Positions 41,844 through 51,076 of a stretch of DNA of 64,000 nt are shown here, one piece after another. The position numbers were made by a program, and so were the translations under genes. How positions within the stretch are numbered: the first letter of the stretch is position 1; every line of letters begins with the position of its first letter. The DNA is from an uncultured Blautia sp. (GTDB lineage: Bacteria; Bacillota; Clostridia; Lachnospirales; Lachnospiraceae): NCBI GenBank assembly GCA_900549015.1, contig URMH01000009.1, positions 1-64,000 on the forward strand, written 5' to 3'. The notes below the pieces were generated by a model that had not been told where the DNA came from, ran no database searches, and saw only the letters and a list, made by a program, of their open reading frames with translations.

Positions 41844-42535
41844 ACTTCACTCTCCCTTTGTATCAGTTCTTTTGACACAAATTTTCGGATTCTCTCATCT
41901 ATATTTTCAAACAAAACCTCTTCTTTTTTTCCTTCCGCAATTACCTGTCCTTTGTAAAAAAAGCATACCCTGTCACACAGTTTATAAATCTGTGAAAGAC
42001 GATGGCTGATGATGATCCAGGTAACCGGATCTTTTTTCTGCTCTTCCAGAATCCGATTTTCAAATTTCTCCACACTTTCCGGATCCATATTGGAAAGTGT
42101 TTCATCTATAATAATCAGCTTTGGCTGAAAAATCAAAGCCCGAAGAAGCGAAAGCTTCTGTTGTTCTCCGCTGGAAAGACTTCTGGCGTATTGATTTTTC
42201 TTATCAAGAAGACCAAACTCTTCCAATAGCCGGTCTGTTTTCTCTCTGTCCGGCTTCCTTTTTCTTATTTTCAACGGATAAATCAGATTTTCATATACAC
42301 TGCTGTGGAGAAGATACGGACGCTGTGCTGTCATGGTAATGTCTTTCAATTCCATACCCTCATAAGAAATTTTTCCTTTATCCGGCTTTAAAATATCCAT
42401 AATCAGTTTTGCAGCCGTTGTTTTTCCGCTCCCATTGCCTCCGATGAAGCCATAAATATGACCTTCTTCAATTTCCAGGTCCTTTATGTGAAGAGAAAAA
42501 TCCCCCACCTGCTTTTCCAGATCAGTAATTCTCAT
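41840..42535 (-). CDS. tupC: TupC-like tungstate ABC ATPase
   Basis: A 231-residue ATPase with Walker A GGNGSGKTTAAKLI, signature LSSGEQQKLSLLRAL and Walker B LIIIDETLSNMDPES. Start at ATG 42535, with GAGGAAA; it overlaps the permease gene by 14 bases, and the frame open to 42625 is not needed. It forms the tungstate importer with the two following upstream genes. Confidence 0.88.
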   Translation of the reverse strand: MRITDLEKQVGDFSLHIKDLEIEEGHIYGFIGGNGSGKTTAAKLIMDILKPDKGKISYEGMELKDITMTAQRPYLLHSSVYENLIYPLKIRKRKPDREKTDRLLEEFGLLDKKNQYARSLSSGEQQKLSLLRALIFQPKLIIIDETLSNMDPESVEKFENRILEEQKKDPVTWIIISHRLSQIYKLCDRVCFFYKGQVIAEGKKEEVLFENIDERIRKFVSKELIQRESEV

Positions 42536-43214
42536 TTTCCTCTGCCTCCCTGCGGAAAAAATCAGCCAGGCACTGAACAGCAAATGCCATAGCAAGAAGA
42601 AGTATGCCAAGAGCCATTCCCTCATAAAAAATCCCCTGACTTTTTAAAAGAGCAATGGCTGTGGTCATCGTTCTCGTGCTGCCCTTTATGTTTCCTCCCA
42701 CAAGCATTACTGCTCCCACTTCGCTGATGGAACGCCCGAATCCTGTTATCATCACAAAATACAGCTCATATTTCATCTCCCGTATAAGAAGGAGGGCTGT
42801 CTGCATTCTTCCTGCTCCCATCGTCTTTGCAAAAGTACGAACAGCCGGCGCCGTTTTCGCCGCGTAGGAATACGTCATTCCGCATACGACCGGCGTGATA
42901 ATCAAAACCTGTGCCAAGACCATGCCTTTTATGGTAAAAAGAAGCTCCATAAATCCAAGAGGTCCTCTTCTCATAGTCAGCATATACACAAACAGACCCA
43001 CAACAACAGGGGGAACTCCCATGAGTGTTCTGTTAATACGTACGACCATCCGCTTTCCCGGAAAATGTACTCTCTCCAACAAAAGCCCCATGAAAATTCC
43101 CAGCATAGAGGAGATAAGGGTAGAAGAAACTGCCATCTGAAATGTTACTTTGATCGCATCATAAACTCCCACATCCGAAAAAATCCGATTTACCCATTCC
43201 TCTAAGCCATGCAT
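42522..43214 (-). CDS. tupB: TupB-like tungstate ABC permease
   Basis: A 230-residue permease with five or six helices and the binding-protein-dependent EAA loop region (RTFAKTMGAGRMQTALLLIREMKYE). It matches TupB/WtpB-type permeases in length. Its ATG immediately follows the stop of tupA (TAAATG). Confidence 0.87.
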   Translation of the reverse strand: MHGLEEWVNRIFSDVGVYDAIKVTFQMAVSSTLISSMLGIFMGLLLERVHFPGKRMVVRINRTLMGVPPVVVGLFVYMLTMRRGPLGFMELLFTIKGMVLAQVLIITPVVCGMTYSYAAKTAPAVRTFAKTMGAGRMQTALLLIREMKYELYFVMITGFGRSISEVGAVMLVGGNIKGSTRTMTTAIALLKSQGIFYEGMALGILLLAMAFAVQCLADFFRREAEENENY

Positions 43215-44069
43215 TTAGTTATCCGTTCCTGCATTTGGAGTAAAGAGAGCCTGTCCATAATCCTCTACACCATACTCTCCAATTGCTTTCTGTATTTCTT
43301 CAGAACAGATCCACTCGATAAAATCATTTGCTCCTTCATTATTTACTTCCGGATATTTTTCCGGGTTTACTGCAATTACGCCATACTGATTCAGAAGATC
43401 TTTTGCTCCCTCACATACAATCTCAAGTTCAAGAGGTACATCCGCATCTTTTTTCATTTTCAGATAAGTTCCTCTGTCTGTGAGACAATATGCTTTTTTC
43501 TCATCTGCCATTGTAAGAGTCGCGCCCATTCCCTGACCGGATTCCATATAATTTTCGTTTGTTTCCGGATCCAACTTAAGAGCTTCCCAGATTTTCTTTT
43601 CTTTTTTATCTGTGCCGGAATCATCGCCTCTTGATATAAATGGAAGCTTTTCTTCTGTAATCTGGGTAAAGGCTGCCTCTATATCATCAGTTGCTTTTAC
43701 AGGTTCTGTCGGTCCTACTACAATAAAGTCATTGTACATAACAGGAAAGCGTTCCACACCGAACCCGTTTTTTACAAATTCCTCCTCGCTTGACTTTGCA
43801 TGGACAAGAACAATATCAACGTCTCCGTTTTCTCCCATTTTTAAAGCCTCGCCTGTTCCCACTGCATCCCACTTTAACTCCCAGCCTGTGTCTTCCTTAA
43901 AAATAGGCGCCAGATAATCAAGAAGCCCTGTATCTGCCGTACTTGTAGTGGTTGCCATCATAAGCTCCCCTTTTTCTTCTGCTGCCTCATTTTCTGCGTA
44001 TACAGTGCATACTCCTGCAGAAATTGTCATCGCTGCTGCCAGTAACAGCGCCAGTCTTTTTTTCATCAT
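43215..44069 (-). CDS. tupA: TupA-like tungstate-binding protein
   Basis: A 284-residue extracytoplasmic binding protein. A signal peptide of about 25 residues ends at VYAEN, and the mature part begins with the TupA oxyanion motif ATTTSTADTGLLD. TupA discriminates tungstate from molybdate, which together with the aldehyde oxidoreductase upstream marks the operon as tungsten-dedicated. No lipobox is present, so membrane attachment is unclear. GGAGG precedes ATG 44069. Confidence 0.88.
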   Translation of the reverse strand: MMKKRLALLLAAAMTISAGVCTVYAENEAAEEKGELMMATTTSTADTGLLDYLAPIFKEDTGWELKWDAVGTGEALKMGENGDVDIVLVHAKSSEEEFVKNGFGVERFPVMYNDFIVVGPTEPVKATDDIEAAFTQITEEKLPFISRGDDSGTDKKEKKIWEALKLDPETNENYMESGQGMGATLTMADEKKAYCLTDRGTYLKMKKDADVPLELEIVCEGAKDLLNQYGVIAVNPEKYPEVNNEGANDFIEWICSEEIQKAIGEYGVEDYGQALFTPNAGTDN

Positions 44070-44132
44070 TTTTCATTTCCTCCTTATCAATCTTATCTAT
44101 GTGTAACAGACCCTCTGTCTGTATCCACCCTC

Positions 44133-45107
44133 TTAACCGCCTATCTGAGACATCATATGATGTTCCCCATGTCCGCCCTGTTTTTCAGTAAACTGATGGG
44201 CGCGCGGTTTTTCCTGTATCGCCTTTTGAATCGCCTCCTTGATTTCCTCTTTTGACGCCCCACCTCGAAGAAGCACCCGCAAATCTGTCCCCACATCGTA
44301 CTGCAGGCAGGTTTTTAAATATCCTTCCGAGGTGAGACGCACCCGGTTGCAGGAAGAACAGAATTTATGGCTCATTGCGCTGATAAATCCGATTTTCCCC
44401 TGAAATTCCGGAAATTCATAGTAATGTCCGGGACCGTTTCCAAGGTTTCCTGAAAACTTCACGGCTGTCCCATACCGTTTTTCCAGTTCCCCTAAAATCT
44501 CTTCTTCTGTACGGCCCGCATATTTTTTCCCAAGACCAATCGGCATCATTTCAATATACCGCACATGCACCGGATATTTTCGGGAAAGCTCCGCAAGTTC
44601 AAAAATATTCTGCCCTTCTATTCCCATAGGCACACAGTTTATTTTTAAAGGAATCTCCTTACGGGCAAGAACCGCCTGTAATCCTCTCATTACTTTCTCA
44701 AAATCATTTCTTCTTGTAATCTTAAAAAACACTTCCGGATCCAGTGTGTCCAGACTTAAGTTAATGCCGTCAATTCCGGCGTCGGAAAGTTCCTCCGCAC
44801 ACTCTTCCAGATTTACTCCGTTTGTTGTGATCGTAACCTTCTCAATTCCCGGTATTCTCTTTAAATCCCTGATAAGAGAATGCGCCCCTTTTCTCACAAG
44901 AGGTTCCCCTCCTGTGATTTTTATTTTTTTAATTCCTAGTTCTGCAAAAATCTCTCCAAGGTATAAAATTTCATCATACCGTAGAATTTTATCATGAGAA
45001 ACAGATTCCACACCGCATTCCGGCATACAGTACACACATCTTAAATTGCATCTGTCTGTAATAGATATACGTATGTAATCAATCTCTCTTCCATAGCTGT
45101 CAATCAT
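44133..45107 (-). CDS. moaA: MoaA, GTP 3',8-cyclase
   Basis: A 324-residue radical SAM enzyme that starts molybdopterin synthesis. The N-terminal cluster motif is ITDRCNLRCVYCMPECG and the C-terminal cluster is KFCSSCNRVRLTSEGYLKTCL. The tail ends EHHMMSQIGG, the usual glycine pair of MoaA. It overlaps the MoeB-like gene by eight bases. MoaC, its partner in the same step, is not in the window. Confidence 0.94.
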   Translation of the reverse strand: MIDSYGREIDYIRISITDRCNLRCVYCMPECGVESVSHDKILRYDEILYLGEIFAELGIKKIKITGGEPLVRKGAHSLIRDLKRIPGIEKVTITTNGVNLEECAEELSDAGIDGINLSLDTLDPEVFFKITRRNDFEKVMRGLQAVLARKEIPLKINCVPMGIEGQNIFELAELSRKYPVHVRYIEMMPIGLGKKYAGRTEEEILGELEKRYGTAVKFSGNLGNGPGHYYEFPEFQGKIGFISAMSHKFCSSCNRVRLTSEGYLKTCLQYDVGTDLRVLLRGGASKEEIKEAIQKAIQEKPRAHQFTEKQGGHGEHHMMSQIGG

Positions 45108-45837
45108 ATTTTAAAAACTCCATTTCTGCCGCCTTATGAAGACTGCAGTCCTTCTTTTTTTCCACCTTAATTTCATCGAATGAGCCGTCAAGACCGTCAT
45201 ATTGGAGAAGTCTTCCATAAAAAGGCTCTCCCTTCCCGAGAAGTATTTTTAAGGCCTCCACTGCCTGGAGACTTCCGACCACGCCTGCGGCTGCCCCGAG
45301 AGAAGGAATCTCCTTCTGCTCCATTTCTTTTGTGTACCCCATACATTCCAGGCAGGGACTATTTTGAAAAACAGAAGTCACATAGCCGTAAAATCCGTAA
45401 ATCCCGCCTTCCACAAGAGGAATGCGTAAAAGCAGACATATCTTATTTACTGATATTCTCGTTTTTACAGAATCTACGCAGTCTACAACAACATCTGCAC
45501 ACTTTAAAAGCTCCCTGCCATTTTCTTCTGTGAACGCATCGGAAAACGCTGTGACTTTTATCTGCGGATTTTGTTTTTTCAGCTTCTCCTTTGCCGCCTC
45601 CGCTTTTTTTCTTCCAATATCTTCTGCGCTGTAAAGAAATTGCCTGTTTAAATTACTTTCTTCTACTATATCTTTATCTATAATACGGATATTTCCAACT
45701 CCTGCTGCTGCAAGATAAGTAAGCACAGGCGCTCCAAGACCACCTGCCCCCACAACTGCCACTGTGGATTTTTGCAAAAGCTTCTGCCCTTCTGCTCCAA
45801 TCTGCGGCATAGAAATCTGTCTTTTATAACGTTCCAT
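45100..45837 (-). CDS. ThiF/MoeB-type adenylyltransferase
   Basis: A 245-residue E1-like enzyme: GAGGLGAPVLTYLAAAGVG (ATP/nucleotide loop), NLNRQFLY and DCVDSVKTRISVNKIC with the usual Asp. A CxxC is not clear. In this operon it should adenylate the C-terminal glycine of the MoaD-like protein next to it, ready for sulfur loading. It starts directly after the moaD stop (TGAATG). Confidence 0.88.
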   Translation of the reverse strand: MERYKRQISMPQIGAEGQKLLQKSTVAVVGAGGLGAPVLTYLAAAGVGNIRIIDKDIVEESNLNRQFLYSAEDIGRKKAEAAKEKLKKQNPQIKVTAFSDAFTEENGRELLKCADVVVDCVDSVKTRISVNKICLLLRIPLVEGGIYGFYGYVTSVFQNSPCLECMGYTKEMEQKEIPSLGAAAGVVGSLQAVEALKILLGKGEPFYGRLLQYDGLDGSFDEIKVEKKKDCSLHKAAEMEFLKYD

Positions 45838-46059
45838 TCAACCGCCTCCCACAGGAGGAAAGACAGCCAGAATATCTCCGTCCTTTACCTCCGTATCTAC
45901 TTTGGAGTGTCTTCCGTTTATCAGGCAGATTGCAACCTCTTCCTCCGGAATCCTCAAAATTTCCAGAGCATCAGAAACCTTTTTTATCTTCTCTGCTTCC
46001 ATGTAATAAATTTTTTCTCTTCCTTCCCGGAAAGTAGCAAACAGTCTTATTTCTATCAT
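45838..46059 (-). CDS. moaD: MoaD-like molybdopterin synthase small subunit
   Basis: A 73-residue ubiquitin-fold protein (IEIRLFATFREGREK, then DGDILAVFPPVGGG). The C-terminal GlyGly is the sulfur carrier after activation by the MoeB-like protein. No moaE (large subunit) is in the operon, so it must be elsewhere or replaced. AAGGAAG precedes ATG 46059. Confidence 0.88.
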   Translation of the reverse strand: MIEIRLFATFREGREKIYYMEAEKIKKVSDALEILRIPEEEVAICLINGRHSKVDTEVKDGDILAVFPPVGGG

Positions 46060-46119
46060 GTTTTTATTCTTCCTTTTTTATCAAAAGGGAGATGCTCTGC
46101 ATCTCCCTTAAAACCTTTA

Positions 46120-47919
46120 TTATTCTTCAAGACCGAGACGTTTCAGCGTTTCTTCTGTAGGAAAGGCATTTTCCCAGCCTCTTACTTCATAATACTGGGG
46201 AAGTGTAACCTTAATCTGGCTTACCTGCCCTTTGGAAGGTCCGTTTTTAATCGGCTCCTCTGTAAGACGTTTCGGAAGTCTGTCATCTTCCGGCCGCATT
46301 CCTGCTGCCTTGTTAAAAAGACGTTCCAGATTGTAAATTCGCTCTCCCACTTCAAGAAGACTATCCGCGGTATACTCGGTTCCTGTTCCCGCATTTAAAA
46401 GAGCTGCATAATCCGGCGCTCCCAGCGCAAAAGAAGAAAACAGGCAAAGCCCCATAGAGTCAATAACAGCCGTCAGATCCTGGAAGATTTTACACCACTG
46501 TGCTTTTCCCTCTGTTGTGGTTCTGTCAAGCTGTTCCGGCAGTCCCAGAACCTCAGGAGAAATCATATATCCGCGGACATGGCAGCCTCCCCGGTTGCTC
46601 GTTGCATAAGTGATTCCGATTCCCTGAATGCCTCTGGCATCATAAGCCGGCATTTCCTGTTTCTTTACACTCATGGAATATTCCGGGTGTTTGAAGAAAT
46701 CGCAGAGACGATAAGAACCATCAGCCATCAATCTTGCGAGAAGTCCTTTGCCCTCTCCCATTCTCTTTGTCCATTCTACAACGGCACGGGAATCGCCCCA
46801 TTTCAAAGGAATTCCATCACATTCCTCATCTGTAATATAACCTTTTTCATATAATTCCATAGCAGCTGCAATGGTACACGGTGTAGAAATGGCATCCAGA
46901 CCGTATTCATTACACCACATATTTGCCTCATCGATTGCTTCCAGGTCATTAATCCCACAGTTTCCTCCGTATGCCCATAGAGGTTCGTACTCCGGACCGC
47001 CCACGACCTTGTCTCCAACTTTAATTACACGACCGCAGCCAATCGGACATCTGTGACAGGCTGCATTTTTTACAAGATATTTTTCCTTCAAGGTTTCTCC
47101 TGAAGTGTCATCTGCCGGTTCGTAATAAGATTCCTGCCAGTTCCTTGTCGGAAAAGAACCTGTGTTATTAATAATATTTACAAGTACCGCCGTTCCATAT
47201 GTAGGAAGACCGCCTCCTGTTACGCCGTTTTCTTTGATCTTGCGGTTGCACTCTTTTGTCGCTTCCTTTAAAGCTTCCTCATCTGCAGCCGGAATTACTT
47301 TTTTTGTTGCCGTAACAGTAATCGCCTTTAAATTCTTAGAGCCCATAACTGCACCAACGCCGCTTCTTCCTGCTGCACGGTCTTTATCATTCATAATTGC
47401 TGCCAGAAGAGAGAGATGTTCTCCGGCAGGTCCAATATTTAATACCGAACAATCCGGGTGTACTTTTTTCAGTTCTTCATCAATCTTTTCACTCATCATG
47501 CCGATATATAGAGCAGCATCTAAAATTTCAATTTTATCATCCTCTATGTTAATATAAGAAGGCTTTTCTGCTTTTCCCTCTACAATAACGGCATCCCATC
47601 CGGCATATTTCAGTTTTCCACCCCATTTACCGCCGGAATTTGAACAGGCAATCATTCCCGTAAGAGGAGATTTTGTCACTACCATATATCTTCCTGCAGT
47701 TGGAGATTTTGTTCCTGTCATAGGTCCGGTAATATAGATGAGCTTATTCTCCGGAGATAAAGGTTCTACCTTGGCAATGCCTTCATCATAAAGCATTTTT
47801 GTACCAAGTCCCCTGCCTCCGATAAATTTCTCCGCCAGCTCCATATCAAGAGCTTCTGTTTTAATTTCACCGGTTGTAAGATTGATTCTTGCAATTTTGC
47901 CATTATACGCATTCTGCAT
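46120..47919 (-). CDS. Tungsten-dependent aldehyde ferredoxin oxidoreductase
   Basis: A 599-residue AOR-family enzyme that oxidises aldehydes to acids with reduction of ferredoxin. N-terminal AOR domain: NGKIARINLTTGEI, IGGRGLGTKMLYDEG, SPTAGRYMVVTKSPLTG with the cofactor-binding region. Cys ligands of the [4Fe-4S] cluster are visible as CHRCPIGC and a later Cys in MGLCLFSSFALG. AOR proteins hold tungsten in a bis-pterin. ATG 47919 has AAAGGAGG. It is the first gene of the operon, behind a probable Moco/Tuco riboswitch. The physiological aldehyde is unknown. Confidence 0.92.
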   Translation of the reverse strand: MQNAYNGKIARINLTTGEIKTEALDMELAEKFIGGRGLGTKMLYDEGIAKVEPLSPENKLIYITGPMTGTKSPTAGRYMVVTKSPLTGMIACSNSGGKWGGKLKYAGWDAVIVEGKAEKPSYINIEDDKIEILDAALYIGMMSEKIDEELKKVHPDCSVLNIGPAGEHLSLLAAIMNDKDRAAGRSGVGAVMGSKNLKAITVTATKKVIPAADEEALKEATKECNRKIKENGVTGGGLPTYGTAVLVNIINNTGSFPTRNWQESYYEPADDTSGETLKEKYLVKNAACHRCPIGCGRVIKVGDKVVGGPEYEPLWAYGGNCGINDLEAIDEANMWCNEYGLDAISTPCTIAAAMELYEKGYITDEECDGIPLKWGDSRAVVEWTKRMGEGKGLLARLMADGSYRLCDFFKHPEYSMSVKKQEMPAYDARGIQGIGITYATSNRGGCHVRGYMISPEVLGLPEQLDRTTTEGKAQWCKIFQDLTAVIDSMGLCLFSSFALGAPDYAALLNAGTGTEYTADSLLEVGERIYNLERLFNKAAGMRPEDDRLPKRLTEEPIKNGPSKGQVSQIKVTLPQYYEVRGWENAFPTEETLKRLGLEE

Positions 47920-47963
47920 AATAAGAGCCTCCTTTCTGAAAACAAAGTTTTGGATGTTATATT

Positions 47964-48045
47964 CCAATCCTTTCCAAACACGGGAGGCATTGATTCACAG
48001 GACAATACCCATCGGTCTTTTCCCTCTGAAAAGACTCGGATTGTT
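47964..48045 (-). ncRNA. Probable Moco/Tuco riboswitch
   Basis: The leftward leader of the AOR operon folds into a closing stem CAATCC/GGATTG (48043-48038 with 47970-47965), a perfect hairpin GTCTTTTC/GAAAAGAC and conserved-looking stretches GATGGGTATTG, CCTGTGAA, TGCCTCCCGT and GGAAAGG. These and the position upstream of a molybdopterin/tungsten operon fit the Moco RNA motif, whose tungsten-responding form is called Tuco. I judge this by eye against memory of the motif; no covariance model was run. Confidence 0.6.
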
Positions 48046-48053
48046 TTGTCTAT

Positions 48054-48082
48054 ATTATACAATTACTCTTCGTATTATGCAA
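48054..48082 (-). promoter_or_regulatory. Promoter of the AOR/tungsten operon
   Basis: Leftward TTGCAT (complement of 48077-48082), 17-base spacer, TATAAT (complement of 48054-48059). The start would fall just before the riboswitch stem. Confidence 0.6.
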
Positions 48083-48162
48083 TTATTTTTTTCTGTATTT
48101 CACTATTTTTATTTCCAACACTTCTCTCTCATTGTCAAAATAATGTATGTGTCTCATTCTGC

Positions 48163-48831
48163 TTAGCGAAGAGAAAGAAGAGATTTCCCTTCCTTCAGTC
48201 TTTCATAAAACTGCTCATAAAAATCCTTTTCTCTGTCATACGGTGTTAAATAGAAACGGCTCACTACATACATATTCAGATTTTTAATAAGCGTGCTGTC
48301 TTCTGTTTCATAAAGAACCTCCTGTATATCAAGAAGAAAATAATGCCAGTCTGACACAAACTGCTCGTACTGCTTTATATCCGGCGTATCAATCCATTTT
48401 TTCACCTTTATCTTACTTCTGTTCTGCTTTTTGCACTCATGAATCTGAAGAATATACTGAAAGCTTCCATTTTCATAATATCTTCCAAGAGGAAACAGGC
48501 GGCAAAAACCGGGGCGAAAGCTGTGTATAGAGCATCTTCCCTCCTGATTTAAAAATACACACTTCTCCTCTTTTCCTTCCATAGAAAGGTGCGGCAGAAT
48601 ATTTCCGTCTGACACTCCAAGCACCATCTCTTTTTCCATAAGCTTTTCCGGAGTTTTCCCAAGATTCACAGAAAGCCTGTGTACGTCAAGAGGATCCAGG
48701 ATTACGGAATCCCCCATTCCCGTACAGCAGTCACAGCAACCCTTACAATCCTGACAGTCTGCTTTTACCATATCGTTTGATCCGTATAATTTTCCATCGG
48801 AAATTTCTTCCAGTGAAACATTGCGGCGCAT
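48163..48831 (-). CDS. YkgJ family cysteine-cluster protein
   Basis: A 222-residue protein with the YkgJ/UPF0153 cysteine pattern (CQDCKGCCDCC and CSIHSFRPGFCRLFPLG), thought to bind a metal, probably Zn or Fe-S; the function is unknown. GGAAGG precedes ATG 48831. It lies 20 bases downstream of topB and may be read from it. Its 3' end faces the AOR promoter region. Confidence 0.83.
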   Translation of the reverse strand: MRRNVSLEEISDGKLYGSNDMVKADCQDCKGCCDCCTGMGDSVILDPLDVHRLSVNLGKTPEKLMEKEMVLGVSDGNILPHLSMEGKEEKCVFLNQEGRCSIHSFRPGFCRLFPLGRYYENGSFQYILQIHECKKQNRSKIKVKKWIDTPDIKQYEQFVSDWHYFLLDIQEVLYETEDSTLIKNLNMYVVSRFYLTPYDREKDFYEQFYERLKEGKSLLSLR

Positions 48832-48851
48832 ATTTTTTCCTTCCCTTCTCT

Positions 48852-51041
48852 TTAATCCAGTTTGATTCCTGCCAGAGCCTGGGCAAAGGCATTATTTACC
48901 GGTTCTTTTGCTTCTTTTTGCTGCTGGCGCATATATTTCTGCACATCGCGTTTATTTACGCCTGCACCTTCCTTTTCCCTCCTTGCCTGGAAAGCGGAAA
49001 GCTTTTCTTTATATCCGCAGACGCACACAAAGGTTTCTTCTTTTCCCTTTACATACATTTCCATACGTTTGTGGCATTTCGGACAGCGGGCGTTCGTTGT
49101 TCTGGAAATCGTCTCCCTGTATCCGCACTCCCTGTCCTGACATACGAGCATCTTGCTGTTTTTTCCATTTACTGCAAGAAGACGTTTTCCACACTGCGGG
49201 CAGATTTTATTTGTGAGGTTGTCATGTCGGAAAGTTTTCTCCCCACCTTTTATTTCCTCTACGATTTCGCATGTATAATCTTTAATTTCCCGTAAAAAAT
49301 CCGCTTTTTTCATCTTTCCCTTCGAAATATCCAAAAGCTTTCTCTCCCAGTCTGCTGTAAGCTCCGGTTTCCTTAAATCTTCCGGCACAAGAGAAAGAAG
49401 CTGCTTTGCCTTGGAAGTAAGATAAATTTCCTGCCCCTTCTTTTCCATGAGAAAGCTGCTAAAGAGCTTTTCTATAATATCCGCTCTTGTAGCAACTGTT
49501 CCCAGTCCTCCTGTCTCTCCCAGAGTACGAACGTCCTCCGCCTTCCTGCTTTCCATATATTTTACAGGATTTTCCATTGCTCCCAGAAGAGTTGCCTCTG
49601 TAAATCTTGCCGGAGGCTTTGTCTTTCCTGTGTGAATCAGAGCTTTTTCGATTTTTAAGCACTGTCCCTTTTTAAGCTCCGGAAGCTTCTGATCTTTTAA
49701 GCTTCCGTCTTTTTCTTCCTGCTCCTCAAAATCATTTTCATAAGCTGCTTTCCAGCCAGATTCCTTCACAATTTTTCCCTTTGCTGTAAACGTATTTCCG
49801 GCTGCCGTTCCCTCCATTGTAACTTCTTCATAAACGCATGGCGGATACAAAACACTTACAAAACGTCTCACTACCATATCGTAAATTTTCCGCTCCTCAT
49901 TTGTCATATGGTCAAGCTGAACAAACTGCTCTGTTGGGATAATTGCATGATGGTCGCTTACTTTTTTATCATCTACAAAACTTCCGTTTACCTGCACCGG
50001 CTTATTTACAAGAGCTCCCGCCAGTTTTTTATAGGGTCCTGTTCCACAGGCACGAAGACGCTCCTTGATAGTTGGAACTACATCTTTTCCAATATATCTG
50101 GAATCTGTTCTCGGATAAGTAAGTACTTTATGATTTTCATAAAGCCGCTGCATAATATTTAACGTCTCTTTTGCAGAAAAACCAAATTTCTGGTTTGCCT
50201 CTCTCTGAAGCGTGGTAAGGTCATAAAGTCCGGGACTATATGATTTCTTTGCCTTTGTCTCTACAGCAGTAATATGAAGTCCCTCTCCTGTCACATCTTC
50301 CAGTACTTTCTCCGCCTTCTCTTTCTTAAAAGTAGAAAAGCTTTTACTCTTTTCTTCTCTCCATGTCCACTGAACATTTTCAGCAGTCAACGTAACACTG
50401 TAATATTCTTTTGGCTTAAAATTACGGATTTCTTCCTCTCTTTTTTCTATAATGGCAAGTGTGGGAGTCTGCACACGCCCGCAGGAAAGCTGAGCATTAT
50501 ATTTACAGGTAAGGGCTCTTGTTCCGTTCATGCCGACAAGCCAGTCCGCCTCTGCTCTCGCTTCTGCTGCCCTGTAAAGATTATCGTACGCCCTTCCGTC
50601 TTTAAGATTGGAAAATCCGTCTTTAATCGCCTTATCTGTCACAGAAGAAATCCACAGTCTCTTAATTGGTTTTCTGCAGCCGGATTTTTCCAGGATCCAT
50701 CTGGCAACCAGTTCTCCCTCCCTGCCTGCATCTGTAGCAATAATTACATCTTTTATGTCCTTACGGAAAAGCTGTGTTTTCACTGCATTATACTGCTTGC
50801 CTGTCTGCTTGATTACTACAAGCTTTGTTTTTTCCGGCATCATGGGAAGAGTCTGCATTTCCCATTTTATGTATTTTTTATCATATTCTTCCGGGTCTGC
50901 AAGTGTTACAAGATGTCCCAGCGCCCAGGTTACTACATAATCCTTTCCTTCCAGGCTTCCGTTGCCTTTCTGCGTGCAGTGAAGAACTCTTGCTATATCT
51001 CTTCCCACAGAAGGTTTCTCTGCTATTACTAATGATTTCAT
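48852..51041 (-). CDS. topB: DNA topoisomerase III (TopB)
   Basis: A 729-residue type IA topoisomerase. Toprim domain at the start (SLVIAEKPSVGRDIARVL, then ATDAGREGELVARWIL), catalytic Tyr in VLTYPRTDSRYIG (around residue 320) and a zinc-ribbon-like C-terminus (CPQCGKRLLAV, then CPKCHKRMEMYVKGKE). It decatenates DNA and works with RecQ-type helicases. Length and order are normal. AGGAGA precedes ATG 51041. Confidence 0.94.
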   Translation of the reverse strand: MKSLVIAEKPSVGRDIARVLHCTQKGNGSLEGKDYVVTWALGHLVTLADPEEYDKKYIKWEMQTLPMMPEKTKLVVIKQTGKQYNAVKTQLFRKDIKDVIIATDAGREGELVARWILEKSGCRKPIKRLWISSVTDKAIKDGFSNLKDGRAYDNLYRAAEARAEADWLVGMNGTRALTCKYNAQLSCGRVQTPTLAIIEKREEEIRNFKPKEYYSVTLTAENVQWTWREEKSKSFSTFKKEKAEKVLEDVTGEGLHITAVETKAKKSYSPGLYDLTTLQREANQKFGFSAKETLNIMQRLYENHKVLTYPRTDSRYIGKDVVPTIKERLRACGTGPYKKLAGALVNKPVQVNGSFVDDKKVSDHHAIIPTEQFVQLDHMTNEERKIYDMVVRRFVSVLYPPCVYEEVTMEGTAAGNTFTAKGKIVKESGWKAAYENDFEEQEEKDGSLKDQKLPELKKGQCLKIEKALIHTGKTKPPARFTEATLLGAMENPVKYMESRKAEDVRTLGETGGLGTVATRADIIEKLFSSFLMEKKGQEIYLTSKAKQLLSLVPEDLRKPELTADWERKLLDISKGKMKKADFLREIKDYTCEIVEEIKGGEKTFRHDNLTNKICPQCGKRLLAVNGKNSKMLVCQDRECGYRETISRTTNARCPKCHKRMEMYVKGKEETFVCVCGYKEKLSAFQARREKEGAGVNKRDVQKYMRQQQKEAKEPVNNAFAQALAGIKLD

Positions 51042-51076
51042 ACTCTGTCTCCTCGTTTGTATGTTTTATTATGTTT

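Noticed and set aside
50274..51032. 252-codon rightward frame
   Set aside because: Antisense to topB; no signals.
48852..51041. topB as part of a mobile element
   Set aside because: Topoisomerase III is common in ICEs, but here neither relaxase, coupling protein nor integrase genes are nearby, so it is treated as chromosomal.
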